DNA of 64,000 nt from Lagopus muta (taxonomy: Eukaryota; Chordata; Aves; Galliformes; Phasianidae). Under the pieces are notes generated by a model. It worked only from the letters and a program-made list of their open reading frames with translations, was not told the DNA's origin and searched no databases. Every line of letters starts with the position of its first letter. The first letter of the stretch is position 1. Positions 14,991-40,451 of the stretch are shown piece after piece. The stretch spans positions 70,640,032 to 70,704,031 of the forward strand of contig NC_064433.1 in assembly GCF_023343835.1 (NCBI RefSeq), read 5' to 3'. The position numbers were made by a program, and so were the translations under genes.

Positions 14991-16094
14991 CTTGTGTGCC
15001 TCTGCCTGGGTGTTGCTTAGGGAATGCTCTGGTTAGAGAGGAATGGAAAAGAAACGTGTTCTTTTGTTTTCACTGTGGGTCTGTGATTGTTCCTGCTCCC
15101 TATCTGTGTTGACCCACCTGGGCAGGCAAGCAGTGCCCAATACATCAGATGACAGTGGTGGTGGCAAAGGCTGCCCAAGTTGTACAAGCTAAGCAGCATA
15201 GCTATCTAGTGCAATTGCAAAAATAAAAGCGAGGAATCTTTGGAGAATGGAAGAGAGAAAGTCACCACCACAGTTTCCAGCGTAGCTCATAGTTTTGCAC
15301 TGATGCCAGGAGCTTGTCCAAATACCATGGGAATGGGAGAAAGCCAGGAAAGTTGGCAGCAAGCAAGGCACAGTGGGTTTTGTCCTAAGGGGTTTCTTAC
15401 TCTTAGGGTATTCCTCCACCAGAGTGCTTTCTTTTCTTGGGGAATACCTCTCCACAGTACTTACGTGAGTGGGGACCTTTTATACCCTGCTTCTCAGTTC
15501 ATTTTTTTCCTTCTTCTTTTCTCTCTGTTAGGGTCATGCTCCTGGCCCTCCAGATAAGCCAGCAGGGAGTGGTGCCTTTGATACCATGGACAAGCATTGC
15601 TGCTTTCTGCAGTGGTCGGCTCATTCAAGCCACACCCCTAAAAAAGGCTCCTTGCCCCCCTTCTGCTTATCTCTACAATCATGACCACAAGTAATGTGGC
15701 ACAGTAACACCTACCACTCGCCCCCCTAGAAAATTCCCAGTACTCAGATAGAGTCTTATCACCAAAACAGGCCTCACAAAGGGAGCGTTGAGCCAGGGAG
15801 AATAAAGAGAGGGGTTCAGAAATCCTCTTTCACAGACTGCAACCCACGTGTTGTTTTTTCCTTACTTTGCCATTCCAATTCCCTGCCCATCCTGCTGTAT
15901 AGGCAGTGAGCAACCAACTAGCTGGGCGCTTACCTTCCCAGCTGGGTCAGCAGACTGCACCCCAGCAACATGTGCTGCTGAAATGGGTGCAAAATATCCT
16001 CCGCACAATTTGTCTCTGCTGAGAAAATCTCAGTAACAAAAGTTTAAATCCTACAAAATCCATGAAAAAAAACACAAGAAAATAATTTCAAACA
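14991..16094. other. Intergenic, no gene seen
   Basis: No exon, domain or recognised repeat is visible. Several short open frames lack splice context or similarity. The region lies between the PKDREJ-like fragment and the PKDREJ polyadenylation signal. Confidence 0.5.
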
Positions 16095-16100
16095 TTTATT
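16095..16100 (-). promoter_or_regulatory. PKDREJ: PKDREJ polyadenylation signal AATAAA
   Basis: TTTATT on the + strand reads AATAAA on the coding strand, about 115 bases after the PKDREJ stop codon. This is consistent with a very short 3' UTR. Confidence 0.6.
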
Positions 16101-16214
16101 TGAAACACAAGTGTTACAGACTAGAGGTGGTCTGGAAAATAATATCTTGCTTTGCTGTTATTACAAGACAAACCATTTTTCCCCGTTTGCTTTTCTTTTC
16201 TCAAGGCCCGAATG

Positions 16215-19200
16215 TCACTGAACTCTCTTCTCAGCTTGCCCGTTGGGCACACCGTGGCAAAGATTGGGGTCACTTCTTTTGGCCGTTCTACAGATTGGAA
16301 AACACAGCATCTTTTTCATCCTTTGCAGGAGGAAAGCAACCGCTCTTGCTTCATCAGGTGGTTCTTCACAGACAAGTTGTTTCCTATCTCCGTAGGCAGA
16401 CATAATAACAGCTTGGAAGAGGTTGATCAAAACACAGGTCATCACCAGCAGGAAGGAGGTGAGGAAAAAACCACCCAGCAGCCTGCTGGATGAAAATGCA
16501 GTATCTCTGAAAGCAGACACGCAGTAAGAGAATACGGTCTGAGCTGAGTGAATCATATTATTGTAATTCCATTCATGCTGGCCAAACACAAGATAGCCAA
16601 AAGCCATAAAGATAGAGAAGTACACCACCACCACAGAGGCCATTGAGGAGATCCCAGGAAGGGCTGCCAAGACTGATCTTTGAGCCAGACGCACCTCATA
16701 AAACAACTGAGAATACTTTAGTGTCTTCAAAACTGCAAGAAATGCCAAAAAGCCCAAAGTATTCCTTAGATTCTGATCTAGATGAGAAACTGCGTGAAAA
16801 GGAATGAAATCGTTTGGATAAAGTAAGAAAAAATGAACAATATCAGCTCCCATCTTGAACTTTAAAACCTGGAAAGGAACAATCAGGAAGAATGCCCATT
16901 TTAAGATGAAGCTGATTGTCCTGGAAATAGTTTTTTTTCCTTGGACCATGCTGTAGAGGCCGTCTGCAACGTACATGAGCAGAAAGGCAACAGCAGCTAG
17001 GAAAAACAATTGTCGACCTTTTGTTTGCTGATGGAAAATGGGGACAGCAAATGAGTGTACTGACAAAGTTGGTTTTATGATCCCAAAATCAGACAGTTCA
17101 AATATGACTGAGATGCTGCAAAAGAGATCTCCATCAGAGGTGAACGTAGTCAGTTTGACGATCACAGCCCAGGTCTTTTCATCAAGCCAGTTGCTCTCCT
17201 GCAGCAAATGCAGCCTTGTTGTTGAATTATGTCTTCCTTCTTCAGGGAAAAAGTAAAACGTGTATCCTCCTGGTCCATATGTGTGCAGATCTCCGTATGA
17301 GAAGTAAGTCCAGGGAGCCCAGTTTGGTTGGTAAGTAAACCCAGGGTAACTGCTGGTTTCCTTGGAAAAAGAACGGTTGGCGACTTTTGTCCACGTGCCA
17401 GCATAGTCACCTTTCTCTTCGAGGTCCCTGCCGTATTTGTGAAGGCAGTGGCTCTTACTGATTACAAATTTATTTACAAAGCTGTGAGGGTGGAAACACG
17501 TTTTCTCAGTACCTTTAGCCCGCACTTGCCTCATCCTAGGCAAACCGATGATTTTGGATGAGCTGTCGGTAAGAAAAGTTGGCTGAATGCCGTTGTGGAT
17601 CAAAGGCAAGAAGGTGTCGTTCACCCACGTGTAAATATCTGCCAGCTTAACCACAGCAGGGAGTCTGGGAGAGAACTGGTTCCGAATAAATTGGTTGTAG
17701 TGGAAACTGTTAGTGTTCACAGTAGAATAAGCTAAACATAAGACAACTGCTAAAACCACAAGGTGACCGATAACATCTTTTATGAAAATGAATGCCTTGG
17801 CCTTAATTTTTGCCGTTTCCAGCATCTTTGCAATTTCCCCATCTTTTAAAGGCTTGTACTGCTCGGTGTCTCTGATCTGGGCAAGCTTGAAGTGCTTCTC
17901 CCGCATCTCTTCTTCATTCATTGCTTCCTTTTCTGCTTTGATCTCAGAAGAGAGATCCTGAGTAAACCATGGAATGTTTTCACAGTATTTTGGACGAACT
18001 GTTTTCAAAGCTGAGTAACAACTGATTTTTATGATTGAAACAAAGAACACATTTTGAATAAAGGAAGTTGCCGACGCTAAAAGCCACTCCAGCGAAGTCT
18101 GGTAGCCATAAGACAAACCATACAGTACAATGAAAAATGACGATACCCCACTTACAGTTATCACTAACACCCACGAGAGATAGACACACCACCAACAACA
18201 AACTCTGGGTGGTCTCTTGCAAAAAGGCACAGAGCTAACGCTGAGTAGCTTGCTTTCTTCCTGCAAGTTACCTGCTTCCTTTGCACAGTTATTGCTGAAA
18301 TTGGAATTTGACGGTAGTCTTCTCCGCCTGGCCTTAACCTTTGGACGGGAATTCTTTCCTGTTTGCTCCTTGTCTCCGGCGGTACTTGCACCTCCTTCAG
18401 AAACTGGGCAGTTACTGCTGTCCTGGGGAGCTCCCTGGCTTCTTGTCTTTCCCTCAGTTCTTCTCTTCAAGTTATGTGTCGGGCCCTGAGAATCGCTGTG
18501 AGCAGGAACGTTCTCCGGGGAACTAATGCTACCAGATTGTGCTGACGTTTCTGAACGTTTCCTTTTTTGCGAATGTACTCTCCACGATTTAAGATTCCCA
18601 GGAAGCAGAGTTAGACTTCTCCCTGGGTTCTTCTGGGAATACTTAAATAAGGCCATTATAATCATTTCCACAGGTACTGCAATCAAAGTATATTCAATGC
18701 CTATGGCAATTGATCTCAAGTACCTCAGGTGTCTTGGAGATTCTTCATCCCTGTCAGCATTAAAGAACATAATGTTAACGAACAGCTTTAATAATAATGT
18801 TGTTAGACAGGAAGATAACCTTTGGAGCCTGCTATAAGTGCCAGTGAGAACCTGAGCAAAAACAGAGAGCCATAGATGGCCCTCTTTCAGACCACTGGCC
18901 AGATCAATCAAAAAATAATCCTTTCTGGATAGAGGTGCTTTTGGGTTGGTGACGGAAAATGTCCATTCTAGTAAGCCATCTCCCTTGTCAAGGGCAAGCC
19001 ATTTCCTGCACATAAAGAACCAGGTCTTCCGAGCGGACACGTGTTCAACTTTGGCTCTGCTTAAGAACCAGCCTGGCGATGGGCCTCTGTTGTTGTGCCA
19101 GACCCTGAAGGCGCGGATGTCTCCCAGGTCTTCCTTCGTAGTCAAGAGAAAACAGTCAGTGCTTCCTCGACGGAAAGCAGGAAACTGTGGAAGCCACAAG

Positions 19201-22200
19201 CAGTGGACATCACTTGTGCCGTTCTGGCCGATGAGCTGAAGAAAAACATCTGCGCTGGTTCCAGCTCCCCAGCGACTGCCGGTGTACAAAGTGACCAAAA
19301 AGCTGACTTTATCAAAGGGGTCGTTGTCGGGCAGAACTATAATTTTGTCTTTGCTGACCATCTCAGCCCTGTCTTTCCGCACGGCCCAGAGAGACAAAAG
19401 AAAGTAGGCTGCAAAAATGAAGAGCACTGTTAGAAGGGTCACAGGGTTCTTAGGGATGTCCGCTATTAGGTTTCCTTTGAGATCTACTCTGTTGGGGGTC
19501 ACAATGACTTTGGCTGCCAGGAACTTGATGTCAAATGTGGATGTATTTGAGGCAGTGAGGACTGACCGGCTCCTGTGACTCTGCTTCATGCTGCAGACAC
19601 AGTGTACCCGTTGCCAGTTGGTCAGGGAACCAAGTCTGCACGTGTCCACCAGGCATCCATCCATCGTGCTCTCAACCGAAATATTCAGGGCTGCCTTAAG
19701 CAGGCTTTCCCTCAACTGAGCCTTGGGTATCGGGAGTGTTGGTGCGGCTTCAGTGTAGTTTAGGACAGAAGCTGCAAGATAAGCCAAATAACCCACATTA
19801 AAACAGTCTCCGGTCTGGACATAAGCTGTCATGGGCGCACTTAAACCACTCACTGAGGCAAACAGTTCATGAAACACAACAGCTAGCGGTCGACTTCTCA
19901 CTGGGTTCTGTGCTCTGACATGCAGACTCAGTTGGGTAAACGCCCCCAGAGAGTCACACATTTGAACGTACAGTGTCAGAGCATACCTCCGAGAGGGGAC
20001 ACCAACTGGGAGGGGAGATGGAGGCATTCTAGGCTGATAGCCAAAGTACACAATTGTGCCAAATGTGTTGTCCTCCACCGAGTTAATTTTGGCAGTTTTG
20101 GATTCGTCGGAAGCTACTATGACTTTGTAAGTCAGGGGTAAGTTGCTGTCTGAAAATCCACTGCACTGGACAACAGATTTTGTCAGGAAAGCTGTACCGC
20201 GGTGTGGGCTGACGCTACACTTGCCAGCCCTGGGTGGAGAGTTTACTTTAAATGCATATCTGTAGAGGGATGACCTACCGCCCCAGGTAGTCACTTGTAG
20301 TAGCAGTATGTATGATTGATCTGCAGTACTGGTAAAAGTCAGAGCATGTATAGAAAGGTATGCACCAGACTTACCTGTTGAGGTCCTGGAAGACCAATCA
20401 AAGCTAATTTCTGTAGAATTTTCCATCCAAAGCGACCAGTGGTAGACTATCTGGCTGCTTGTTTGACAGTTGAGGCATCTGCCTGACAACGTAAACCTCT
20501 CTGTCGGAATTACAGCGCTGCCACAGTTTTCAAGGCACGCCACATCCAGGAGAGGTGAGAAGCCAGACTGCACGTTTACGCTTTGGTCGGCATAACTCTG
20601 TCTTCTATCCTTTTGAATGACTAAACGGAAGTGGTAGACAGTGTTTCCCGGGAGCGATTCCGGTGCTAGCACTTGAACAGCCCCTGAAGATGTCAGCCAC
20701 CTCAAATCCCTCTGGGCTGGATGACATTTATTTCCCGCACTGATTCTCATGCTTTCATAGTCCAATAGCTTCTTAGTGCAGTACCAAGTAAACGTGAGTC
20801 CCTTTAGTCGTTCCGGTGAATCGGGGTCGTAGGACACGGAGCCATCGAGAGTCCAATTATCAAAAAAGCCCACTGTCCGGAAGTTGCCTCCTGCAATACT
20901 TGCCACAAGATCACTTCTCTCTATCTTGATGAAAACCCTGTCTGTGTTATTGAAGGATCTTTTGGTCCCAAGCATGTATACTGAAGCAGTAAAATAGACC
21001 TGATACATTCCATAATCCAAGGTCCAGCTGGGAACCGTTAGCTGTACTGTGTTGACACCGTGCATCGCTGATGTATTTAAAGGTTGGTCCCAGTCTGGAT
21101 TAGTTTTCATGTCCTTAACAGCATAGAATATCCACTGAGGCTTTATGGACACGTGGAGGTTGCAGTCCACTAGCACTCTGGCATACAGCTCAAACGTTTT
21201 CCCCTTTTTCTGACGTATGACAGAGGTGTGAAGAGAAGGTTTTTGAATTGTAACCGAGTTGAATTTGCAGGCTGCTTCCTGGTGAAGCACTGCCAGCTCT
21301 GTTGCTTTTGAAGTGTCATCCCTGACGCTTGGGAGAGCCGGTGTCAGTCCATTTCGGGTGATGCTCACTTTTGCCACGAACCCTTGGTGTTTCTCAGGAT
21401 CCCCGGGGAAAGCAGAGCAATGGAACAAGCAGGTGGCACTTCTCGTGCCATCACGGTATGCGTGTGAGCTCTTCTGGGCGGCCCACCTTGCTGACATCTT
21501 GACACTCAAGTTGCGATAAAGGCACTCGGGTGCAGCGCATGAGGCAGATGAGCTCTGCACTGTAATGAGACTGGAGGCCACCGGCCAGAGAGCGCTTCCC
21601 AGGGAGAGGCCTGACTGGAGCGTGAACTGCCCTGACCAGAGGGAGGTGTTCTTCACCCAACCCCAATTCAGGTACCAGCGGCAGTGCGGCGGGGAGGCAG
21701 GCTGCCTCTCTGTGCTCTCTGCCTCCGCTGTCGCTCCTGGGGCTGGCCGGTACCTGTGGAATGTGTTGTTTCTGCATTGAGCATTGAAAAGGGCAATTGA
21801 TCGAAAGAATTAAGCTGTAACATATCCTTAGAAATAACTGATGTGGAAAGTAAGAATACCGTATACATCTTAGGAACATATATTAGGAACATAGCTACCG
21901 AATTACCTAACAAACACTTTCTCACAAAGCTGCAATAGGTTTGGAATGTTCTAACCAGTATGGGTATAGTATTCTGAACTAGGAGACATACTGTGAGGTT
22001 GTTCATTAGAGCGGCAGAAGCCAAATACATCTAACAGACTTTCAAGGAGGCAGGGCCTTTACACAGAGCAGAACTGTCCCACTCTGTGGGAATGTTAGGA
22101 TGCCATACACTGGCTCCAAGATACTCCCCTCTATCCTCCTCCCGAGCTTGTCTCTACGCAGGGACAGATGGATGACCAGAACAGTGACCCAGTGTGAAAG

Positions 22201-23371
22201 GACACAAACGTTAGGGGGGTAATTAAACGATTGAGGCTGTGCCTATATGTCTATGTTTATGTTGTACAACTGACGTCCGAAAAGTTACCACCAAATGTTT
22301 GTTAAGAAAGCAATTGCTAGAAGTCAATTAAGCAATTAAGACATTTGTGTTTGGGCGGCAAAGATTTGTGTCTACTTGGCGTTTGTATGATTAGTATTGA
22401 AGCATCAGGAAAGAGTGTGAACCTGCATTACTCAGCCAATGAGGAACCAGGGATGAAAGAGATCAGCGGCAGGCAATAGGGGATCAAAGATGTAACAGTG
22501 TTTTGTCATAGAATCATAGAATCACCAAGGTTGGAAAAGACCTAAAAGATCATCCAGTCCAACCGTTCACCTATTCCCAATAGCTCCCACTAAACCATGT
22601 CCCTCAACACAACATCCAGCCTTTCCTTGAACACCCCCAGGCTCGTTGACTCCACCACTTCCCTGGGCAGTCCATTCCACTGCCTGACCACCCTTTCTGA
22701 AAAGTAATACCTCCTCATGTCCAGCCTGAATCTCCCCTGCCATAGCTTGAAGCCGTGCCCTCTGCTCCTATCACTAATGACACGAGAGAAGAGGCCGACC
22801 CCCAGCTCACTACAACCTCCCTTCAGGAAGTTACAGAGAGCAATGAGGTCTCCCCTGAGCCTCCTCTTCTCCAGGCTGAACATCCCCAGCTCCTTCAGCC
22901 TCTCCTCATAAGCCCTGTGCTCCTGACCCCTCACCAGCTTTGTTGCCCCCCTTTGAACACACTCCAGGGCCTCAATGTCTTTCTTGCAGTGAGGGGCCCA
23001 AAACTGGACACAGTACTCGAGGTGCGGCCTCACTAGTGCTGAGTACAGGGGAACAATCACCTCTCTGCTCCGGCTTGCAACACTGTATTGCCAAAACAAT
23101 CTGCTTTCTCAGAGAAACCGTACTAGAAAATTATTTGGAAACTTCCAACATACCGCAGTCGCAAGGTGCCATTCCCCAGGCAGGACAGCCAGCCCTCGCC
23201 GCTGCGCCCTGCGGAGCCGCGTCCGGGAGCTCCGAGGCAGCTGACCGCCAGGGGCGGCGGCTGCACGCGCGGAGAGCAGGCTCGCAGGGCCAGCAGGGAA
23301 AAGGCGAGCAGCTGGAGCAGAAAAAGAAGCGTCGGCATGGCGGCACGACGGGCGAGAGAAAGCGTCGGCAT
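16215..23371 (-). CDS. PKDREJ: PKDREJ, polycystin family receptor for egg jelly (two exons)
   Basis: PKDREJ is a sperm-surface polycystin-1-like protein linked to fertilisation. Exon 2 (16215-21753) is one open frame of 1846 codons. The usual ORF start at 21656 is a GTG, and the frame stays open upstream to an acceptor (CCACAG, ending at 21754). Exon 1 (donor after 23154) supplies an ATG and a hydrophobic signal peptide ([15 protein letters not shown]). Phases match: two bases plus one. ATGs at 23371 and 23338 are both in frame with good context, giving 1918 or 1907 residues. Order with rough residues: signal peptide 1-35; REJ/PKD-type ectodomain to about 800; GPS-like cysteines (HCVC, no HL-S/T cleavage site) about 810-825; TM1 about 845; PLAT about 885-1020; Ser/Lys-rich cytoplasmic loop about 1120-1245; polycystin extracellular domain about 1420-1645; and the final pore-type TM segments with FGQHEWNY. 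The mammalian protein is longer. In mammals the gene is effectively intronless and also adjoins TTC38. Confidence 0.93.
22508..23090 (-). mobile_element. CR1 fragment in PKDREJ intron
   Basis: A reverse-oriented CR1 3' end begins with CATAGAATCATAGAATCACC and contains a frame (23099-22590) encoding the reverse transcriptase C-terminal region ([20 protein letters not shown]). It occupies much of the 1.4-kb intron between PKDREJ exons 1 and 2 and differs clearly in sequence from the CR1 at 10972. Confidence 0.9.
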
Positions 23372-23751
23372 GGCGGCGTGGCCAGCCGGTGGCTGCTTGT
23401 TGCGTAGTGCCAACTGTCAGCGAGCGACCTCGGCATTCTGAACGTTCTACGTGCAGACCGGTACCTGCCGCCCTTCTCCATGGCGCGGCTTGCCAAAAAA
23501 CCACGTCGGCTTCGAAACGGCCCCTGGGACGGGCTGTCGAAAGGGGCCACGGACCGCACGGAGAGCGGCAGGAGGCAGCACCGCGTGGCGCTCAGCGCGG
23601 AGGCTGGATCGGCAGGGCCGCCGCGCCGAGAGGAGGACCGGCCCCGCCCCGCCCCGCCCCACAGAGCGGCCCGGCCCGGCCCCTTGTCCTGCGTGCTGTG
23701 GGAAGCGCGGAGTCGCTCGGGCGAAGGCTGAGAGGGGCTTGTGGGACGGCC

Positions 23752-36614
<12,863 letters not shown>

Positions 36615-38957
36615 ATCTGTCCTCACTGCTAGCAATAAGCTCATCAATCAAAGTCTGGGTGCTTTGGGTGGAGGGACGCAGTGCTGTAAAGCATGCTGGA
36701 GAACCCCTAGGAGCGAGAGACCTGATGACAGCTTACTTGGAAGATACAACCTGAAATGCAACAGCTTTAAATCCTGGATGATTCCACTAGGAAATTAGAA
36801 GCTTACCTGCTTGTAATGCGCAGCTACCTGAATCTTCCTGGGACACCGTTTTCTAGTAGAGTTTCTGTGCAGTATTATTATTATATTCAGTACAGTAGCA
36901 GTGCCAGGCTTTCAGTCCTTCATTGGCCCAGTTTGTTACTTCGTGAAAATATGTTAAATAATCAGTAAACTTTCCAGACAATTCAAATGGTCCTTCTGAG
37001 CATACGAACAGAAAAGTATGGGGCCAGAGCCAATAGAGTGTGTCAGGTTTTCAATCCACTAAGACTTGATTTACACTGGCTTTACCAATCTGTCTGCCTT
37101 CAGAATCTGTTTGTTGGTGCATATTTTTAAACACTCTCTTACAAGAGTAAGTTACATTTTTTTCCTTTCAGTATGTTCCCTCAGAGTTTCCTTTAATTAC
37201 TAGGGGAATGAATCCAGACAATGGGGACAATAGCTAACTGCTTGTTTGGACTATTTTAATGTGGATAGTTGCTTAGCATGTTTTTTTTTTTTTTTACTAG
37301 AAATTTTAAGCCTGGATTTCAGCTAAAACTGCGCGATCTCTGTGTGTTAGTTGTAGCTACAATCTTAGCACTTTCCTTAACTCTGGGAATGTCAGGCCTT
37401 ACTACCATCTCGATAGTGCACATGCCATGTTAGCAAAGTAGTGTTTAAAACTATTTTTCATGCACTTGAGAGGGACATTGGGTATCTCAGTGCAGATAAA
37501 GATTGGAAGGAAGCTCTCATGGAAGGAGAGCTAGTAGTAACCAACACAAAGCTTTATCCTGCCGCAAATGATTTATCAGGCTTTGATGCTGCAAATAAGG
37601 CGTGATATGAACTGTGAAGCTCTGAGAGTTTCTGGTGCCTCTGGATTTCTGCCTCTGCAGGGTAGCAGAGGTAACGTTGTCTTGGAGCAGTAATACAGAA
37701 TTCCCTAATGGAAGGAAGATAGAGTTTCAAAGCAATTTTAAGGCCTTCTCTTGTTCCAGAAGAGAAATGCTTCTCTCTTTAACTACCTAAGCTCTGACGT
37801 CTGCCAGCACTCCTGAACTCATGTGCCTACACCTCCTTCCTTCCAGTTCAGGCTCAGCCCCGTGTCCCACTGCAGTTTTCTCTCACATGTAATCCTTTTC
37901 ATGCAAAGTGCTTCTGTAGCTGGTCGTGCACTTACCCTGGTGCTCCTACACATACACTTGAAATGAGCAAGTGCCTTGCTGCCAGCCTTCTTCCTTCATT
38001 TAAGGAAAAATATTTTAGCTATAAATTGATGACAGTGTGAAATCATTTAAAGGCTTGCAGCCTTTTGAATCCTGGGGAGAGTCATAGTTCCCAGCGTATC
38101 AGCTAAGTCAGTAGTTTATGTGCCCAGGCATGGTCCAACTCATTTTTAGTCTGTATTTCAAGCAGTGACTTCAGCAAATCAATTTTTACTCAATGAATGT
38201 CAGAAATCTTACTAGGCAACAAAAGCCTGGGAAATCTGCTGCCTGCTTACAAAATGTGTATCCTAAGTGATGAATTGCTATGCAAATCTAAGAATGACAT
38301 TTTTAGTATTTCTGATACAGTATGATTTACAACCTTGTCTGCTTTGCATCAGTAAATTCAGAGATGAGCTCAGCTGAACAAGAAGCGTGTGACTTCTTTG
38401 CCTCTAAGGATGAATCTTCTAAATGGGTTATTCAACTTGAGTTTGTAAACCTATAAAATATGCTATGTCTTTTTTTTCCACGAATGTGACTAGAAGCTTT
38501 TATCATTCATTAGTGCTACGTTTTGCTATAAATGAGCACTTTTCTATTTTTCTGCCCCATCTTTCTCTTCTTCCTTTTATTTGAAATGATCCAACTGGTC
38601 TTTCTGAACCATTTTTACTAACTGCTATGTGAAATAAACAACAAACACACATAGCTTGGTCAAGAACAGGAGGAGAAGCAGAGGAAGAACTTAACCAAAG
38701 AGCGTGCTGACTCCTAGAAGCTCCCCTTTTGAAATCTCAGTAGAACAGTTGAAAATCAGCTGTTACAAATATTATGTAAGCATTTGCTGTGATGCTTTTT
38801 TGCACAGATTGTGTATACACAAACGCATCCTTGCTCTTGTTTTATTTTTGCCGCTCACTCTGAAGTGAGCTACTACAGTGGCTCAGATACAATTGAATGC
38901 TGTGGCTTTGGATCAATCCAAAGACTTAAGCCCTTAGTGCCTTTTTAAGAGTCCCGG
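36615..38957. other. 3' flank of TTC38 copy B, no gene seen
   Basis: Matches 3706-6060 of copy A. Contains a poly-T run near 37279-37296 that is longer than in copy A. No coding exon is visible. Confidence 0.6.
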
Positions 38958-38959
38958 AT

Positions 38960-39490
38960 GCGGGTAAGCCCCAACATTAATTTACCAGTATAAGGCAGGG
39001 CCCCGGGTGAACCTTTCGTGCAGTTTGTTGATAAATTGAAAGGCAAGCTGGTTAAACAGGTGGGAAATGAGGAAGCACGGGAAATATTGCTACAAAAGAT
39101 GGCTATAAAAAACGCTACTGAGGATTGTCAGGGAGTTCTCCGCCCTCTGAATAAGCCTACCCTCTTACAGCTAATAGGCACTTGCAATAAAGTGGGCGCT
39201 ATGCAGCATCAGTGCAACATGATGGCTGCAGCGTTTGCGGCGATGAAATCAAACTTTTCAGAATTACTTTGCGTGTTGTCAGCCAGGTCACTTGCACCGA
39301 AATTGTCCAAACAAAAAAGTCACTCAGCTGGCCACCCCGGGGCTGCCTCACAGCCCAGCATGGAGAGCTCCAGCTGCGAGAGTCTCGGCACCAGGCAGGC
39401 AGTGGCAGTGTGGCCTCCCAGTGCCATATTTAAAAGAGGTGTCTAATGAGCGGCTATTCACGTTACTGTATTCCCTTTTGTTTTTGATTA
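38960..39490 (+). pseudogene. Class II endogenous retrovirus gag remnant (copy B)
   Basis: Copy of the fragment at 6065-6600: the same capsid-like frame and the same degenerate zinc-knuckle out of frame, with a handful of substitutions. Non-coding. Confidence 0.65.
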
Positions 39491-40058
39491 ATAGCTGAAA
39501 GGAGTGTTACTTCATCGCACGTATTTGGTCCCATACCATCTTGCCCAGACTGTTTGCAGAAGTTAATAAACTTGCAGATCAACTGGCAGGTGTTGTGGTT
39601 GTACCTAGTACGTTTGAACAGACGTAGTTATTGCATACCTTTTAACACCAAAATGTGAAAGCTTTGCTAATAACTGGGGGAAAAGGTTATGCTTGTGTTT
39701 CCACAGGCGCTGGTCCATGGTGGGTTCCAGCCAGAGTCATAAAGCCCTTCTTGACTGTACCATCAGCATCTTCGGATCCATAACAACCTTCTGTGGATCC
39801 GCTTGGTACAACTAGACTGCAAGTAATCTCTCAGCATCAAGCAATGTGACAACTACCTCAGAAAATTTGTTTTGTGGGGGCAAAAGATACGTGTTGAAAA
39901 CTCATGGGGTTGGTTTGATGGGTGATATCAAGGTTTAGGACTGTGGGTCCAAAAGGTGGTGCAGACTAATGTGTCTTTTTGTTTTTGCATACTTGTTGGT
40001 AAGTATTCCTTATATTCAATCAAGTGGTTGTTGTTCAAACTAATAAAGAAGGGGGAGA

Positions 40059-40347
40059 TGTGGGACCATATGAAAACAAAGCACTTTGATATGTAAAAGA
40101 CCTTGGGATGAGTAAACAAGCTCAGCAGCTACTTGCGCCAGACGTAAACGTGCATGAGGCACCTGGCGAGTACACATGACCAAGGGTTTGTTGCAGGGGT
40201 ATAAAAGGTTGTGAGTTCCTACAGTAAAGATCTTTGTCCTGCAATAGCAGCAGAATCCATGCTAGTTGCCACTAGCATTGATGTTTTATGGGGTCTGGCT
40301 CTCCAGCCAACTGTAGGAGAGTTCAGACTCTGTGAAAGGTGTGTTAG
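40059..40347 (+). mobile_element. LTR with TATA box (copy B)
   Basis: Counterpart of 7162-7450. It directly follows the purine run AAAGAAGGGGGAGA and contains TATAAAA at 40200-40206. It lies between TTC38 and the ZC3HAV1-like gene, pointing toward the 3' end of the latter. Confidence 0.6.
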
Positions 40348-40451
40348 TGCCTGGGTGGTGCAGGTGATGTTGAGAGGCCATGTGAAGCATGAGAACCACG
40401 CTGGATTACTAATGTGAAGCAGTATAGACTCCCACAGCAGGGCAAGATGAA

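Noticed and set aside
16152-16493. 113-codon + strand frame
   Set aside because: Antisense shadow of the PKDREJ C-terminus.
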